The translations under genes were made by a program, and so were the position numbers. Positions 37,244-48,420 of a stretch of 64,000 bases of DNA are shown in pieces. Numbering within the stretch: the stretch's first letter is position 1; each line of letters begins with the position of its first letter. Where the stretch lies: contig NC_020176.2 of assembly GCF_000224145.3 (NCBI RefSeq), positions 1,728,867 to 1,792,866 of the forward strand. The letters run 5' to 3'. The notes under the pieces are model-generated. The model was not told where the DNA came from, searched no databases, and saw only the letters and a program-made list of their open reading frames with translations. Source of the stretch: Ciona intestinalis. Taxonomy: Eukaryota > Chordata > Ascidiacea > Phlebobranchia > Cionidae.

Positions 37244-37440
37244 ATATAGTAGCTAGGGTGGGGAAGATGGGACAACTTTTTACTCTACCCAATTTGGTGG
37301 TAAACAAGAAACATTCAAAGAATTATAATACCGTATCCTTACAACTTTCATAGACCATTTTGATTTATAGTTGTTTAAAATACGATCAGGATATTGTTAT
37401 ATTATTTACTAAAGCTGTCCCGTCTTTCCCCACGCCGTTA
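37244..37440 (+). mobile_element. MITE, upstream member of a nested cluster
   Basis: ATATAGTAGCTAGGGTGGGG at the left and CCCGTCTTTCCCCACGCCGTT at the right. The next MITE begins immediately after it. Confidence 0.85.
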
Positions 37441-37448
37441 TAGTAGGG

Positions 37449-38726
37449 CAAAGTTAGTATAGACCAAGTTAGGAAACGGATTGTAAAACAACGAGTCTTG
37501 TTATCCATTGTCTCGCGTCTATGACGTCATAGTCGCCACCATTACGGAGCCCACGACATAGCATTTTATCATTGCTATGTGCTGTTTTTCGTTTAAATAT
37601 TGCGATTTTTTAAAAACTAAGCACTTCTGCGCGTAAAAATGGTTTTCTACTAATGTTATATCTTATCACAATAATAAACCTCACAAAAATAATCAACTTT
37701 TATTGAACACTCAATCGATTAAAGAGTAAAAAAACAGAAAATATAAGGTTTACTAACCAAAAACATAAAAGAACATGTTTAAAATATAAAAATACAAACA
37801 AAAATAACATTACCATAAATACAAACGCATAACATTACCATAAACTGGTGTATCTAGCTGCAGTTTTGCATGTAAATTGCCGTGATTTTACTTTTTGGCT
37901 CACAAACTTAACACGTATACCCGGCAACGAAACTTAAGGTATCTTTGTAAAATTTGCCTAATATCGAAGTGACATTGAGGAAAACAATACTAATTTACTA
38001 TTTTTGGTCCTCTGCTTGAATTAGTAAGCTACCTTTTTTGCGTTACGGGTCTTTATGAAATCGGAAAACGCGAACACCTTATCTGCTAGTACTTAAGCAG
38101 TTTGGAGCTGNNNNNNNNNNNNNNNNNNNNNNNNNNNNNNNNNNNNNNNNNNNNNNNNNNTATCTTTGTAAAATTTGCCTAATATCGAAGTGACATTGAG
38201 GAAAACAATACTAATTTACTATTTTTGGTCCTCTGCTTGAATTAGTAAGCTACCTTTTTTGCGTTACGGGTCTTTATGAAATCGGAAAACGCGAACACCT
38301 TATCTGCTAGTACTTAAGCAGTTTGGAGCTGCATGTCCACTCATGTTGGATTATAAATGTAGTAAAGAATGGCTCTGTAGATTCGTAGGTATGATCATAT
38401 ACTATTATGTAAACTAAGCTGATTGATGCTAGTCTTAATCGCCAACGAAAAGTACCCTGTTAAACCACACTGTACGCCGAAAAACAGTCAAAATATTAAT
38501 TTACTTCACATTAATTCCTAGATTTAATATTATATAACAAGATTTATATTAGAAATTATATTTTAAATGTTAAAACAACCGCTATACGTGTTTTCTAGCT
38601 TTGTATCGCTTACAAGAACTAAATAAACACATGCCGACCATGCATTTGTATAGGCGATTCACGCTCTGTGGGCTCCGTAATGGCGGACACGAGCGCCGTT
38701 TCCTAACTTGGTCTATACTAACTTTG
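37449..38726. mobile_element. hAT-type non-autonomous element with 31 bp inverted ends
   Basis: The ends (37449-37479 and 38696-38726) are perfect 31 bp inverted repeats starting CAAAG, which fits the hAT terminal pattern YARNG. An 8 bp direct repeat TAGTAGGG flanks it (37441-37448 and 38727-38734). A second inverted block, CGCCACCATTACGGAGCCCAC (37534-37554) against 38668-38685, lies inside. No transposase frame is visible. The apparent length of 1,278 bp is inflated by the N gap and a false duplication; the true length is probably nearer 1.06 kb. Confidence 0.85.
37940..38331. repeat. Assembly gap (50 N) flanked by an exact 171 bp duplication
   Basis: Bases 37940-38110 and 38161-38331 are identical over 171 bp and abut the N run 38111-38160 on both sides. 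Identity to the last base, in repeat-rich DNA, indicates two contig ends of the same sequence that were not merged, rather than a biological repeat. Confidence 0.93.
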
Positions 38727-38885
38727 TAGTAGGGCAGGAGAAGATGGGACACCTTTCATTCTAAATTCTCGTCACGTTTGGTAGTAAACAATGAACGTTC
38801 AGAGAATTATACAACCGTATCCTCACGACTCCCTAAGACCGATGCTAATTGTTTAAAACACGGTCAGGATGCATGGATCCAATGT
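38727..38885 (+). mobile_element. MITE split by the hAT insertion, 3' end lost
   Basis: TAGTAGGGCAGGAGAAGATGG with standard interior to AACACGGTCAGGAT. Its first 8 bases were duplicated by the hAT insertion. Confidence 0.8.
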
Positions 38886-39483
38886 CTGTTATTATTTTCA
38901 AAATGCAATTGTATAACATGAGTTAAAATATACCGAAATCGTACATTTGATATTTATTTTCACTCTAATAGCCCAATTTTTAACTACTTACGTTTCACTC
39001 GAACTGTTATTTTGATTCTTTAGCTTGTTGGCTGTGTTACCATCGTTGTTAATATTGGCGGTGGCATTACCATCATCATTCAAGTTACTGGCGTCGCTGT
39101 CAAATTAGAGTCGCAATCGGTCGGCAATTATATCATTAGTGAGACGCCGTTTATGCGGAACAATGTGAAAAGTGATCAGACAATAAACCGATGATGAAGG
39201 ATTCCTGACATTTTAATCAATTGCTTAAACAATGTGACACGGTAATGGTAGGTGTAAGTGTGCATTAGAATAATTGATTCGTTGTGTAATCTGCTGGTAG
39301 TGAATATGTTTTGTGTATTCAAGCTCTGCAGCACCACCAGGCGTTCGGAAATAAGTGAAGGTAACTATATGGTACAACCGGATAAAATATAGAATTGTGT
39401 CCTTAAAAACATCGCCATTTTGCTACCAGCAAGTCATTACCAAGCTCGTGGAGGCCGTAAATTTAGGCGGCAAATAGTTTATT

Positions 39484-39680
39484 TAGTACTGTTGGAGAAG
39501 GCGGAACACCTCTAGCATATAATAGCCCAATATTCTGGTCGTGTTTTAAACATTTACCAACGGTCTGTGGGGGCCGTGAGGATGCGGTTTTTATAATACT
39601 TTAAATATCCTTTGTCTCCTACAAAATAGGACGAGAAAATAGAATGAAAAGGTGTCCTATCTTCTCCCGCAACACTATAT
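39484..39680 (-). mobile_element. MITE
   Basis: AGTACTGTTGGAGAAGGCGGA and GTGTCCTATCTTCTCCCGCA as inverted ends. Confidence 0.85.
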
Positions 39681-39681
39681 A

Positions 39682-39728
39682 TATAGTAGCGTGGGGAAAG
39701 ACGGGACGTCTTTAGTGTATCCTACTAT
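39682..39728. mobile_element. Minimal MITE (ends only)
   Basis: TATAGTAGCGTGGGGAAAGAC runs within 47 bp into a TCCTACTATA end. Confidence 0.65.
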
Positions 39729-40248
39729 ATGATAGACGAGAATACAACCCAGGTTGTATTCTTTCATTCGTTGGTTGCCGCAATAAAAAATTGGTTAAAA
39801 CAACGATACCAAACTTGACCCACATAAGTTACAAACCAAAGCTAGCATACTGTTATTCCTGTGAACCGCATCATACACGGTGGGTTTGTTTAACTCGATG
39901 GTACGCCACCTGCCGTCATCTCTAAAAATTATTACTCTTTCTTTGTTTACGTTTATGCTGAAATCTTGGTTTGTTTACACTTTCGTTTATGTTGTAGCTA
40001 GTCAACGTAGTGTAACTTTGATGCTTCACGAGGAGAGTATTGATAAGCTTTGAAGAATGTAACTTTTATCCTTGCTTGGCGGTGAAACGACACGAAGGTT
40101 CAGTTTCTTACACCTTGTTTTTTAGTGCAGACAATTTATTAGAGTAATTAGACAACGGGACAACTGGTTAAAGCAATTGCCGTTAAGTATCTACACAGTA
40201 TAAGTACAAATACGTGCCATGATAAAATACACAAGTACATTTTTTGAA

Positions 40249-40254
40249 TTTATT
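40249..40254 (-). promoter_or_regulatory. Candidate poly(A) signal of EI24
   Basis: AATAAA on the minus strand (TTTATT on plus), about 100 bp beyond the EI24 stop codon. Confidence 0.5.
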
Positions 40255-40352
40255 GTAATGAACATTTGATCAAATAAAAACTTGCCAGCAATTTACCGGT
40301 TCTGACTAATAATTAGATAAAGTTCTGGGAAACACAAACTATTTAGTTAACA

Positions 40353-42724
40353 CTATGTTTGGTATTGCACTGATCCTGAGTTTCTGCTCCTGATAGATGA
40401 GCTGAACAGATAACTGCATAACATTGCAGCCGGTTCAAAAATGCGTAATTGTATAGTGGCAGGGGTAGGGGGTGTGGAGGCTTGTGTTCCACTGACAATA
40501 AAGAAAGGAAATGCGATAGAGAATATACAAGCACTAACCACAACAGGGTAATAACTAAACACCATGTTTGTCATTATAAACAAAGGGAGTCCAAAACCAC
40601 AAAAATATGGCCAATGCCGGTCAACTAATTGAAGACGAAGCTTTAATTCAATGCCCATGTTGAACCATTTGTATTCAAATGCATATAATGCATACAGCAT
40701 ACATATATGCATGGTGTACAATAATTGATTCACACCTTCAAGTGGAATGTGGGATACAAGGTTTGCTTGTAACAAAAAAGCAGTTTCTACTAAAATACTA
40801 TAAATAAAGTCGGCTACAGCAAGGCTTATGGAAGGGAATGAACGTGGTTGGCCATGCACAAACCTATAAACACTGTCAGAAACATCTGCAAACCAGAATC
40901 CATTGATAGCTTTGCTGAGAATATACAGTGGCAAAACCCATAAAGCCGAAAATGTATAGTGAAGAATCATTTCAACGTAAACCCAAATCCCCTCATATGT
41001 TTTACTTGTTTCTTCTCCTTCCAATACTACACTAATGAGCAACTGCGAAGTAAAAATATCCATAATCTGTTATACTGAACTACCCTATTTTTTAAACTTA
41101 TTCATTAGGAAATTTTGTTTAACATTTCCACCAACCTTAGTATAATAATGTAGCATGGGTAGTACGTATACACTGAATATCCAAATACTAATCCACACAA
41201 AAGATGCTAAAGCAGAGCTCATGCAAATTCTTCCCAAAACTCGTGGATTCTTTCTTTTTCCTCCATTTTCAACTAAAACAATAAATACAATGTTTACATT
41301 TAAGGAATAAGAGAACGTTTTTTTTTTGTTGAAAAGAGATTGAAATATTTTGTTTTCATTTGGCTCACGAGTGTGTTACACCCTACCCTATGCGGATATG
41401 CCTATGCCCCTTGTTTACCAACTCGTACTTCGGCTATACAACTAGTATTTCAATGTAAAAAGTGATATTAGAAATATGAGTTGGTATTGGTAATCAAGTG
41501 TTTAAGAAGGCAGTGTAACAGAATTTCCAGGAAAAGTATTGATAATATAATATTTGCTTTATATAAACACTTTAGAACAGGTCTGTTGTTTAACAAATTA
41601 TTAATTTTCATATGCGTTCTACCACTCTTTTAGGATAAATATATGAGAATAAGCCAACACAAACGTTAAACATTACTTTTTTAAGAAAACATTATTTAAA
41701 CAACTAAAATATGAATTACAATTCTTTGGCTGGTGACCACTGAAAAAAAAAATGTCACAAATGTCCTTTATGGCTTACTGACATGTGACACTCCTTGTAT
41801 AAAATTTTCTTTATTGAAAGTTATTTTTAAATAAGTGCGACATCACCAGATTTTAGCGGATCCATCATGAATTAAACAAAGGTTAGATTATTACTTCACA
41901 AGTCATCGGAATGCATCTAAATATGTTTAGTGATAGTGAAGAAATGAATCCTCCTCACTCTTTTAGATTAGTCAATTTGCTAGGGGTTTAGTTTAAGTTT
42001 ACTGGTGGATTCCTTAAATTAGTTGGTCAAAACAGTGCGAAATGCAAGCTTATTCTATTCTACCTTACATAAAATATCGATATTGTCACATTATAACAAT
42101 AATGACAAAGCTTGGCCCCAGCCTTTAGAGAAGGTGCATGGGAAACTTTGTTTACAAACTACTGGTTATGCAGCCACAATAAACCAAACCTGTATCAAAT
42201 TAAGTAGTTTCCTAATGTAACTTGGAAGTGTATGTGCTTGCACACCAATTTTTAATTATAGCAGGTAAACACATGAAAAATAACTGTCTTGCACATGCGA
42301 AATCTCGCAGGCACACCGTCGCACTGCGGGCAAGGCGACCTATACTGGCAATTTTTTCAAAATAAAGTAACACATTGGGTTTTGATCAAACCTAAGGAGC
42401 ATTTAAAGACCATAATTTTTACTGGTCACCAGATAAATAAATACTAACACGCAAAAGGAAACAACATATTTAAAAACATGCAAATAATTTTACACTATAT
42501 GGTTGAATGCTATACTCATTATAGAAAGGATGAAATGCACAAGTTTCACCTGAACTGCTAGTTCTTCTGATATTAAGTTTGTTTTCTTCTTGTGCCTTTT
42601 GTTGTTGTTTTCTTTGATGATTCTGAATATTTTTGTCAAGAGAATATATCAAAACAACTCCAAGTATTGAATCTTTTATTCCACTTAAAAATTGAAATAC
42701 GACTGCCTTTACCACCGACGACAT
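40353..42724 (-). CDS. EI24: EI24 (etoposide-induced 2.4 / PIG8) ER membrane protein
   Basis: Multi-pass ER membrane protein needed for autophagy and linked to p53-induced apoptosis in vertebrates. Three coding exons, 42724-42550, 41272-41136 and 41066-40353, join in phase to 341 residues, against 340 in human. Exon 1 (VVFQFLSGIKDSILGVVLIY) matches the human amphipathic start FLQDLARGIKDSIWGI. Exon 3 has FSALWVLPLYILSKAINGFWF and CMLYALYAFEYKWFNMGIE, near-identical to human FSALWVLPLFVLSKVVN and YSLYCFEYRWFNKGIE, then YFCGFGLPLF. At least six hydrophobic segments are visible. Introns 1 (41273-42549) and 2 carry no repeats that I recognise. The C-terminal tail is shorter in proline than human and ends SGSVQYQT. 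Confidence 0.96.
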
Positions 42725-43798
42725 TATAAACCAAGCTATCTAACCGTTTTCTGGTCAGATTTTTAGTTTTAATATTTGTTTGACAGTTACATGGCTGTCT
42801 GTTTTGTATACAATCGTTGCTCGGTGAAAATCTAATAAGGCTTTGTGTACTACTGCAAGGTAATCTTACAGTATAGTATGCAGGAAATTTTAAGCAACCA
42901 TTATCGGTACATATTACTTTGTAGTGGGACCATAACATGAACATCTTTTAAAGGTGTATTGCTGATGTATGTAGAGCGTGTGTGAATTCACGACTCGCCG
43001 TTATCACAGCTAAAGGACAACGTTTGTTTTTGACGTGTACCTAAGAGAACCGACCAGCAAAGACAACATACACCAGGGTCGCGGGAAACTATGTGTATGC
43101 TGTCAAATGCTTTTCGGAAGAGCCCGTTTTTGGAGGGAACGCGGATGAATGAGGTCCCAGATTACTTCTTAAAGATTATCGACCGCATCTGCACAACTGC
43201 CTGTAGCACTGCCAGGGTGTAGCTGTAGGCAGAATAATCTACCCTGTACTTTTTTGTTTTGGGAAAGATGGGACACTTTGTCAGACAAGACTTTTTTAAA
43301 TTTCGGTACAAACACCTAATTGTCCTGAATTAGTTTTTCATCGTTACACAATTAACAATGGTTTATGCTGGGAGTCGTTGGGATATGATTTTATATTTCT
43401 TTGAATTTTCTTTGTTTAATACCAAATGGGACGAGAAAATGGAACGAAAAGGTGTCCCACCTTCCACCATCCTACTATAGAGTGTTATAAGCAATACACA
43501 CTGAATTCGCATTACAGTAAAATAAACTGCGAATTCCAACCCTATAACTCAACTCAGTTACCCTATTTGGTCTATGTCTCTAGTCTTCATTCTTTAGCAT
43601 ACCTTGATCATTTTTTTAACATTACTGCTTTCATTCGGATGTATCAAAAATGAAACCATTACAAACAACGATATAATAGTACAATTATTCTTTTCCCAAT
43701 ATTTACGAAATATCCAAGTATAGAAGCAGCAGCAAGATACTAACAAATGGATATTTAAAAATATTAAGTATTGACTAAATATTAAATCCAAGTCTGTT
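42725..43798. other. Intergenic region between NXPE and EI24
   Basis: About 1.1 kb. It holds a MITE at 43250-43479; the rest is unique. It must contain the EI24 promoter (just right of 42724) and the NXPE 3' end, but no specific site stands out. Confidence 0.55.
43250..43479 (-). mobile_element. MITE with a variant left arm
   Basis: The left part has GGACACTTTGTCAGACAAGAC (also in the copy at 47026); the right end is AGGTGTCCCACCTTCCACCAT. Confidence 0.8.
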
Positions 43799-46218
43799 TT
43801 AACAGAAGTATGACATAAACAGTCGCACATGATCCAAAACTCTTTTGGCTGTGGGATGTATATCTCCAAGGTTCGGGAACACAGTTGTCATGGACCACAC
43901 ATCAATAAAACCTACACCCGGTAACGATGCGAATGTTTTTCGGAGGATGTTGTTAAGTCTATAACTATACCATTCTGTTGGCACAACTTTTATTGTATTT
44001 CTATGTCTGATGCAACCGCGTATAAATACTCTAACACCAGGTGTGCGTCGCTGGAGTTCAAGTATAGCACTCCTTACAGCTTGTAATCTTTGTATGTAGA
44101 AGATAGGGTCTACCAGTTGGAAATGTAAAGCTAGATTTATCACAACGAAAGTATTTTCCCCGTTAGCCGTGCCGATTTCTTTCAAAGTATCCACAATAAA
44201 AGTTTGTGACTCTGGAGGTCCATGGTTATGCAAAGGTAGCCCATGGGCTCTGTAATAGACAGTTATGTTGTGACTAGGTCGGTACCCAACGCGGGGAACT
44301 TGCCAAATTTGCTGGTTAGGTTTTCTTCGCATTTTGGTCGGGTTGTCATTTAGTTTTAGATATTTCCTTAATGCAAAATACCATTGCCTCATAGTAGAAT
44401 CGCCAAGACAACAAATCACTTTATTTTTTAAACATTGTTCAGGTGACAACGGGGTAAGGCGTGGTTTGCATTGAAGAGAACGCCACTGACCGTTCAGATA
44501 AAATCCACTTTGGTAACCAGCTTTGTTTTTAAACGATCTTTCTGACATGCCAGTTTCTGTTTTACACTCTGGCAATGCTTTTAATAAATCACTCGTATAT
44601 GTTGAACCCTTAGCTTGAATTACATTTCCCTGCATTTTTATTGGGACTTTGAAATTGGTTGCTCGGTTAAACAGTGGAGTTGTTCCAACAAACGAAACTC
44701 GGTTGTCGTATCTGGTTTCCGTATAAGTTACATTTGGACAGTTTCCTGCACTATCGGAATAACAAAACCACGAAGAACCTTTTTCAGGCTGGGAAAGATT
44801 GCACAAAGACCGACTGCGAAAAAAGTGGGATAAGATGAATGATGTAACTTACTTTGTCTTCGTGTGGCCGGAAAACTATTTGCGTTATAACATGGATGGG
44901 TGTTCTGCTTCATACACCTCGTGCCAGCTTACGAAATTTTAAGGTAATGATTTTTTATTATTATTATTTTTATGTATGGCTGATAACTTAGACAACTCAT
45001 TTGTGACCACTGGGTTGGAGCAGTTGTCGTTAAGTGTCTTGCTCAAGAACACATACGCCCACCATGGTATAAGCCTTAAGGCCATAACCTCTATGAGTTA
45101 GGCGGCTACCCAACTGTGATGGTGGAATTGCATTTACAAACTAACGTTAAAGTATGTTCACCCCAAATTTGGCCGTAAGCCAACATTACAGTCGACTTCC
45201 TCTCCAGAGGGATACGTGGAAACAAAATGAACGCCTTTGGCGGAGCTTGCTGCACTTTCCAAAACAAGCGCCGCAACGGCTTCGCTTGAATGTACAAGGT
45301 CCACGAACAACGTTGAACTACCCGGCCACAGCAGTGGGGCGGATGCGATGTAAAATCCATTGCCGTGATCAATTATGTCACACGCTATACCAGTTCCCAA
45401 TATATCGCCCTTCCTATTTGTGCTCATTAATCTGGAGACGAAAGTCAAATAAATGAAGAATAAATGTAACTTGCTGGATCCTTGCGTCGGAAAACATAGC
45501 AATGATTATAACAAGGGTTTCGTACACCTCGTGCCAGCTTTTATCACGTATGTAGCTTTGTGGACGATTTATTTTAGGAGGATTTTTTTTTTTTTATGTG
45601 TGGCTGATAATTTGGACAATTCATTAGTGACCACTGGGTTGGAGCAATTATTGCCGTTAAATGTCTTGGCCAAGGACACAAACGCCAACAATGGTAGCAG
45701 CGAAGAGCCTTCAACGCTTTACCTACATATTAAAAAATATACAAGGGGAATTTGAAGTTAACCCACCTGCAGTAAAAGTAATCCCCGCCATGTTGTTTCC
45801 TCTCTCCTAGTCCGTTCTTTGCTTCTATTGTTGCGAAAACAGTATCCCCCACTGTGTATCCTTCAGCACGATTCTCCACCGAAAGTTCCGTGAATTTGGC
45901 GAATGTCGTTTTTGTAATAGGAGCTGGCCATTTTAACTTGTTGTCCTCTATTAAACTTAACAGTACATCCACCTCGGGATAAAACTTTCTCCATATTTTA
46001 GATCCAAATGGAAGTTTTAGATACTGCTGTAGTAAATTTTGAAAATTAACCTCAACTGACTGTGACTCTGAGTGTTTTACCTCACTAACTCTTTTATTTG
46101 ACTGAAAATTGGTCGGAATGTTTGTCTTTTCAGAGACGCGGTAAGTGGTAGTTAAACCTAATGCGGTCAGACAGATAAACATGGCATATTTGCGAGAAGA
46201 CATCAATCGACTTCCCAT
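43799..46218 (-). CDS. NXPE family protein (neurexophilin and PC-esterase domains)
   Basis: Predicted type II membrane or secreted protein, 578 residues from three exons: 46218-45767, 45431-45162, 44813-43799. The N-terminus has a signal-anchor-like stretch (AMFICLTALGLTTTY). The neurexophilin-like part covers ELSVENRAEGYTVGDTVFA, HGGDYFYC, NGFYIASAPLLWPGSSTLFV and VHSSEAVAALVL, matching NXPE ground plan. The C-terminal PC-esterase part has CCLGDSTMRQWYF, with the nucleophile motif Gly-Asp-Ser, and GDIHPTAKRVLDHV, the late Asp/His motif. The catalytic residues look intact, so an active esterase is possible, though no vertebrate NXPE substrate is firmly established. Both introns contain a reverse-oriented SINE. 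A strong splice acceptor lies 10 bp upstream of the ATG. Paralogue assignment is not possible from the sequence alone. Confidence 0.94.
44838..45110 (-). mobile_element. tRNA-headed SINE in NXPE intron 2
   Basis: Reverse copy: GTAACTTACTTTGTC, CACCTCGTGCCAGCTTACGA, TGTGACCACTGGGTTGGAGC, then CACATACGCCCACCATGG. Confidence 0.85.
45500..45727 (-). mobile_element. tRNA-headed SINE in NXPE intron 1
   Basis: Reverse copy: ACACCTCGTGCCAGCTTTTAT, GTGACCACTGGGTTGGAGCA, GACACAAACGCCAACAATGG. Orientation matches the copy in intron 2. Confidence 0.85.
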
Positions 46219-46227
46219 ATAAGTAAC

Positions 46228-46241
46228 CTAAAAAAGAAAGG
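46228..46241 (-). promoter_or_regulatory. Strong splice acceptor just upstream of the NXPE start codon
   Basis: On the minus strand a pyrimidine run (CCTTTCTTTTTTAG) ends at 46228, nine bases before the ATG at 46218. It is either a 5' UTR intron acceptor or a spliced-leader trans-splice site; trans-splicing is established in Ciona. Confidence 0.6.
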
Positions 46242-46264
46242 ATAAACATGTTTTGTCTTCAGTT

Positions 46265-46472
46265 ATATAGTAGGCTACTGTGGGGTGGATGGGACACCTA
46301 TCGAAAAAGAAGCACGTTATATTTAAATATCCTGACCATGTTTTAAACAACTAACAACGGTCTACGGGAGTCGTGAGGATACGGTTTTATAATTCTTGGA
46401 ATGTTCTTTGTTTACTACAAAATAAGAGAAGAAAATAGTATGAAAAAGTGTCCCTCACCCTGCAAGGCTATA
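46265..46472 (-). mobile_element. MITE
   Basis: GTAGGCTACTGTGGGGTGGAT at the left, TTCTTTGTTTACTACAAAAT in the interior, worn right end. Confidence 0.8.
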
Positions 46473-47025
46473 TACTATACTACCGCTGCTGAATGTGGCG
46501 TATACAACCTTAATTGTTTATTGAACTACAATAAAAAATTAAATAAACAAATATAACAGTATACATACATGATACATAGTAGCTTCTTCGTCTGTGACAG
46601 GCCTACAATAAACACACAAGAGAACATGCCTGAAACGCTGTATGGGCCAGAGAGGATTTTATAATGATTTCATTATTTATTTAAACAGTCCAATGTACGG
46701 TCACATTCAACCTTTAATCAAACAGTCCAAAATACAATAAGCATCAAAAACGAAACAGATACCAAGTCAAGCAATTTGTATAATATAAAATGTATTTATT
46801 TCGCTTGAATGGCTTCGTAATTCTCTGATTTAAATAGAATCAAATAATCAGTGTAGGGTGAACTAATGTTTTAAAAAAAAACACTTTTTAGCTAAACGTT
46901 CCCGAGAAAGAAATAAAACAACAAAATCTGTCACCCTATTGTTTGAGGGTTCTGTCCTTTCCCTATAATGTCATAATTATCCCATTATTCTGGCTAACCG
47001 TTAAACTATAACCTACAAGATGGTT

Positions 47026-47190
47026 ATATAGTAGGGTGGGGGAAGATCTGACACTTTGTCAGACGGGACTTTTTATTAATTTTCTTTTTACGGACCCCCG
47101 TTTAATGATATTCAGGAAAATAAGGTTACAGAATTATTCGACAGTATTATCACGACTTTATAAAACGCCCGTCAAAGCGGATTACTGTTT
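47026..47190 (+). mobile_element. MITE, right end lost, variant left arm
   Basis: ATATAGTAGGGTGGGGGAAGA followed by CACTTTGTCAGACGGGAC, the arm shared with 43250-43479. Confidence 0.7.
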
Positions 47191-47549
47191 TTAAATATTA
47201 AAAAAATATGTAAAATAGAAACAGTATACTTTGAACGGGTAAAAAATGCGAAATAGTAAGGTGCATTTTTTTAATGCTCGCTAAATCATAGTAAAGCCGA
47301 TGATTTTTTTAGTTTGCGTGTGCGAACGATTAAACTAGTTTCATAGCTTCATAAAACAACCTTGAATATTTCATACAGTTTGATTTTGTCTCATAAAACT
47401 AGTTTTAGTTTTGTAAAAAAAACACTGAGATATAAGCATGGAGAAAATAGGCAGGGGTCAATATGACTTTAATTTGAGATAAAAACAACAACAAAAAATA
47501 TCGGTTTAACGTTATATATATAGAGCTTACATGGCAAAGAAATTATTAT

Positions 47550-48338
47550 TATTATATTTTGGTGCATTTAACCTTTCGGTTTTTTACACCGAATACATGA
47601 CAGAAAATTGTACAAAAGCTTGACGATAACCGAAAAAAGGAATTTAGTCTACTTTTTGGTGATTAGGTTTTGGCGAAAGCAATATACCGGTAAAATGACA
47701 GAATTTCATTACTTTAACACTAAATATATCATCATTGGTTTGTCTATATTCAGAATAATTTATACGAGTCAGTAACATTTAAGAAAACAACAGAAATTGA
47801 TAAATAAATAAATAAATAGTAATCAGGTGATCTTGTTTCTAAAGACGATTTAATGCTCTAAAAAAGGAAATTGTATGTTTAATAAGAGCGTTGTCAGTTA
47901 GCAGTGTGTTAAAATTATGAGGTAGTTTCATTTCAGAACATAATGTTTTTAACATAACTGTTACGTTTGCGGTGTTAATACAGGAAATTAATAAATGTTC
48001 AGCCGTCTCGTTGACGTTGCATCTTGGGCATTGTCCATTTTCATGTATAGGCCGATACGGTTTAGGTGCCCATTCAGGCGATTATGCCCAGTGAGTAATC
48101 GAGAGTAGATAACTTCTTCAATTCGAGAGTCCATTTGCTTTAAGTCGTTGTTACTTGGCAGTTTTGGGAAAATGTTTTTCATTGCAGTGTTTTGATTGTT
48201 TTGTACGTAATACTTACAAAATTTAGTTCGGAGGTTAACTTGTGATGTATAAATGCTGTCAGTTAAAGTCGTGGTGGAAACATCGCAATGGTTGGTCTTT
48301 GCCGTTTGCTTTGAATTTTGGTCAGATTCCTCATTCAT
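47550..48338 (-). mobile_element. LINE fragment (3' end of ORF2), degenerate
   Basis: The minus strand encodes SRLLTGHNRLNGHLNRI and, in a shifted frame, CPRCNVNETAEHLLISC, the C-x2-C...H...C motif common near the C-terminus of LINE ORF2 proteins. It is followed by an (ATT)n run at about 47550, as at a LINE 3' end. The fragment lacks the reverse transcriptase core and carries at least one frameshift. Confidence 0.6.
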
Positions 48339-48420
48339 GGCAAAGAAACTAGCACAGCCTGTTAGACTCGGTATAGGTTAACTACAAGTTGCAGAATACT
48401 GCTAATGTAAATATGTTTGT

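Larger units (their letters stand above)
35651..40352. other. Intergenic region between the SMOC-like gene and EI24
   Basis: The SMOC-like promoter side (35651-37243) is unique DNA without a recognisable gene. From 37244 to 38885 there is a MITE-hAT-MITE nest with an assembly gap. 38886-39480 includes an orphan exon-like stretch (38992-39096). 39484-39728 is MITE. The rest, to the EI24 3' end, is unique AT-rich DNA. Confidence 0.6.

Noticed and set aside
37940-38331. A genuine 171 bp tandem repeat
   Set aside because: Exact identity up to both edges of an N run is better explained by unmerged contig ends.
38992-39096. This exon as part of the SMOC-like gene
   Set aside because: It would need a phase-2 upstream exon. 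The signal-peptide exon ends in phase 0 and joins cleanly to the Kazal exon at 33504.
45154-45456. Plus-strand open frame over NXPE exon 2
   Set aside because: Antisense shadow of a well-supported exon with NXPE homology.
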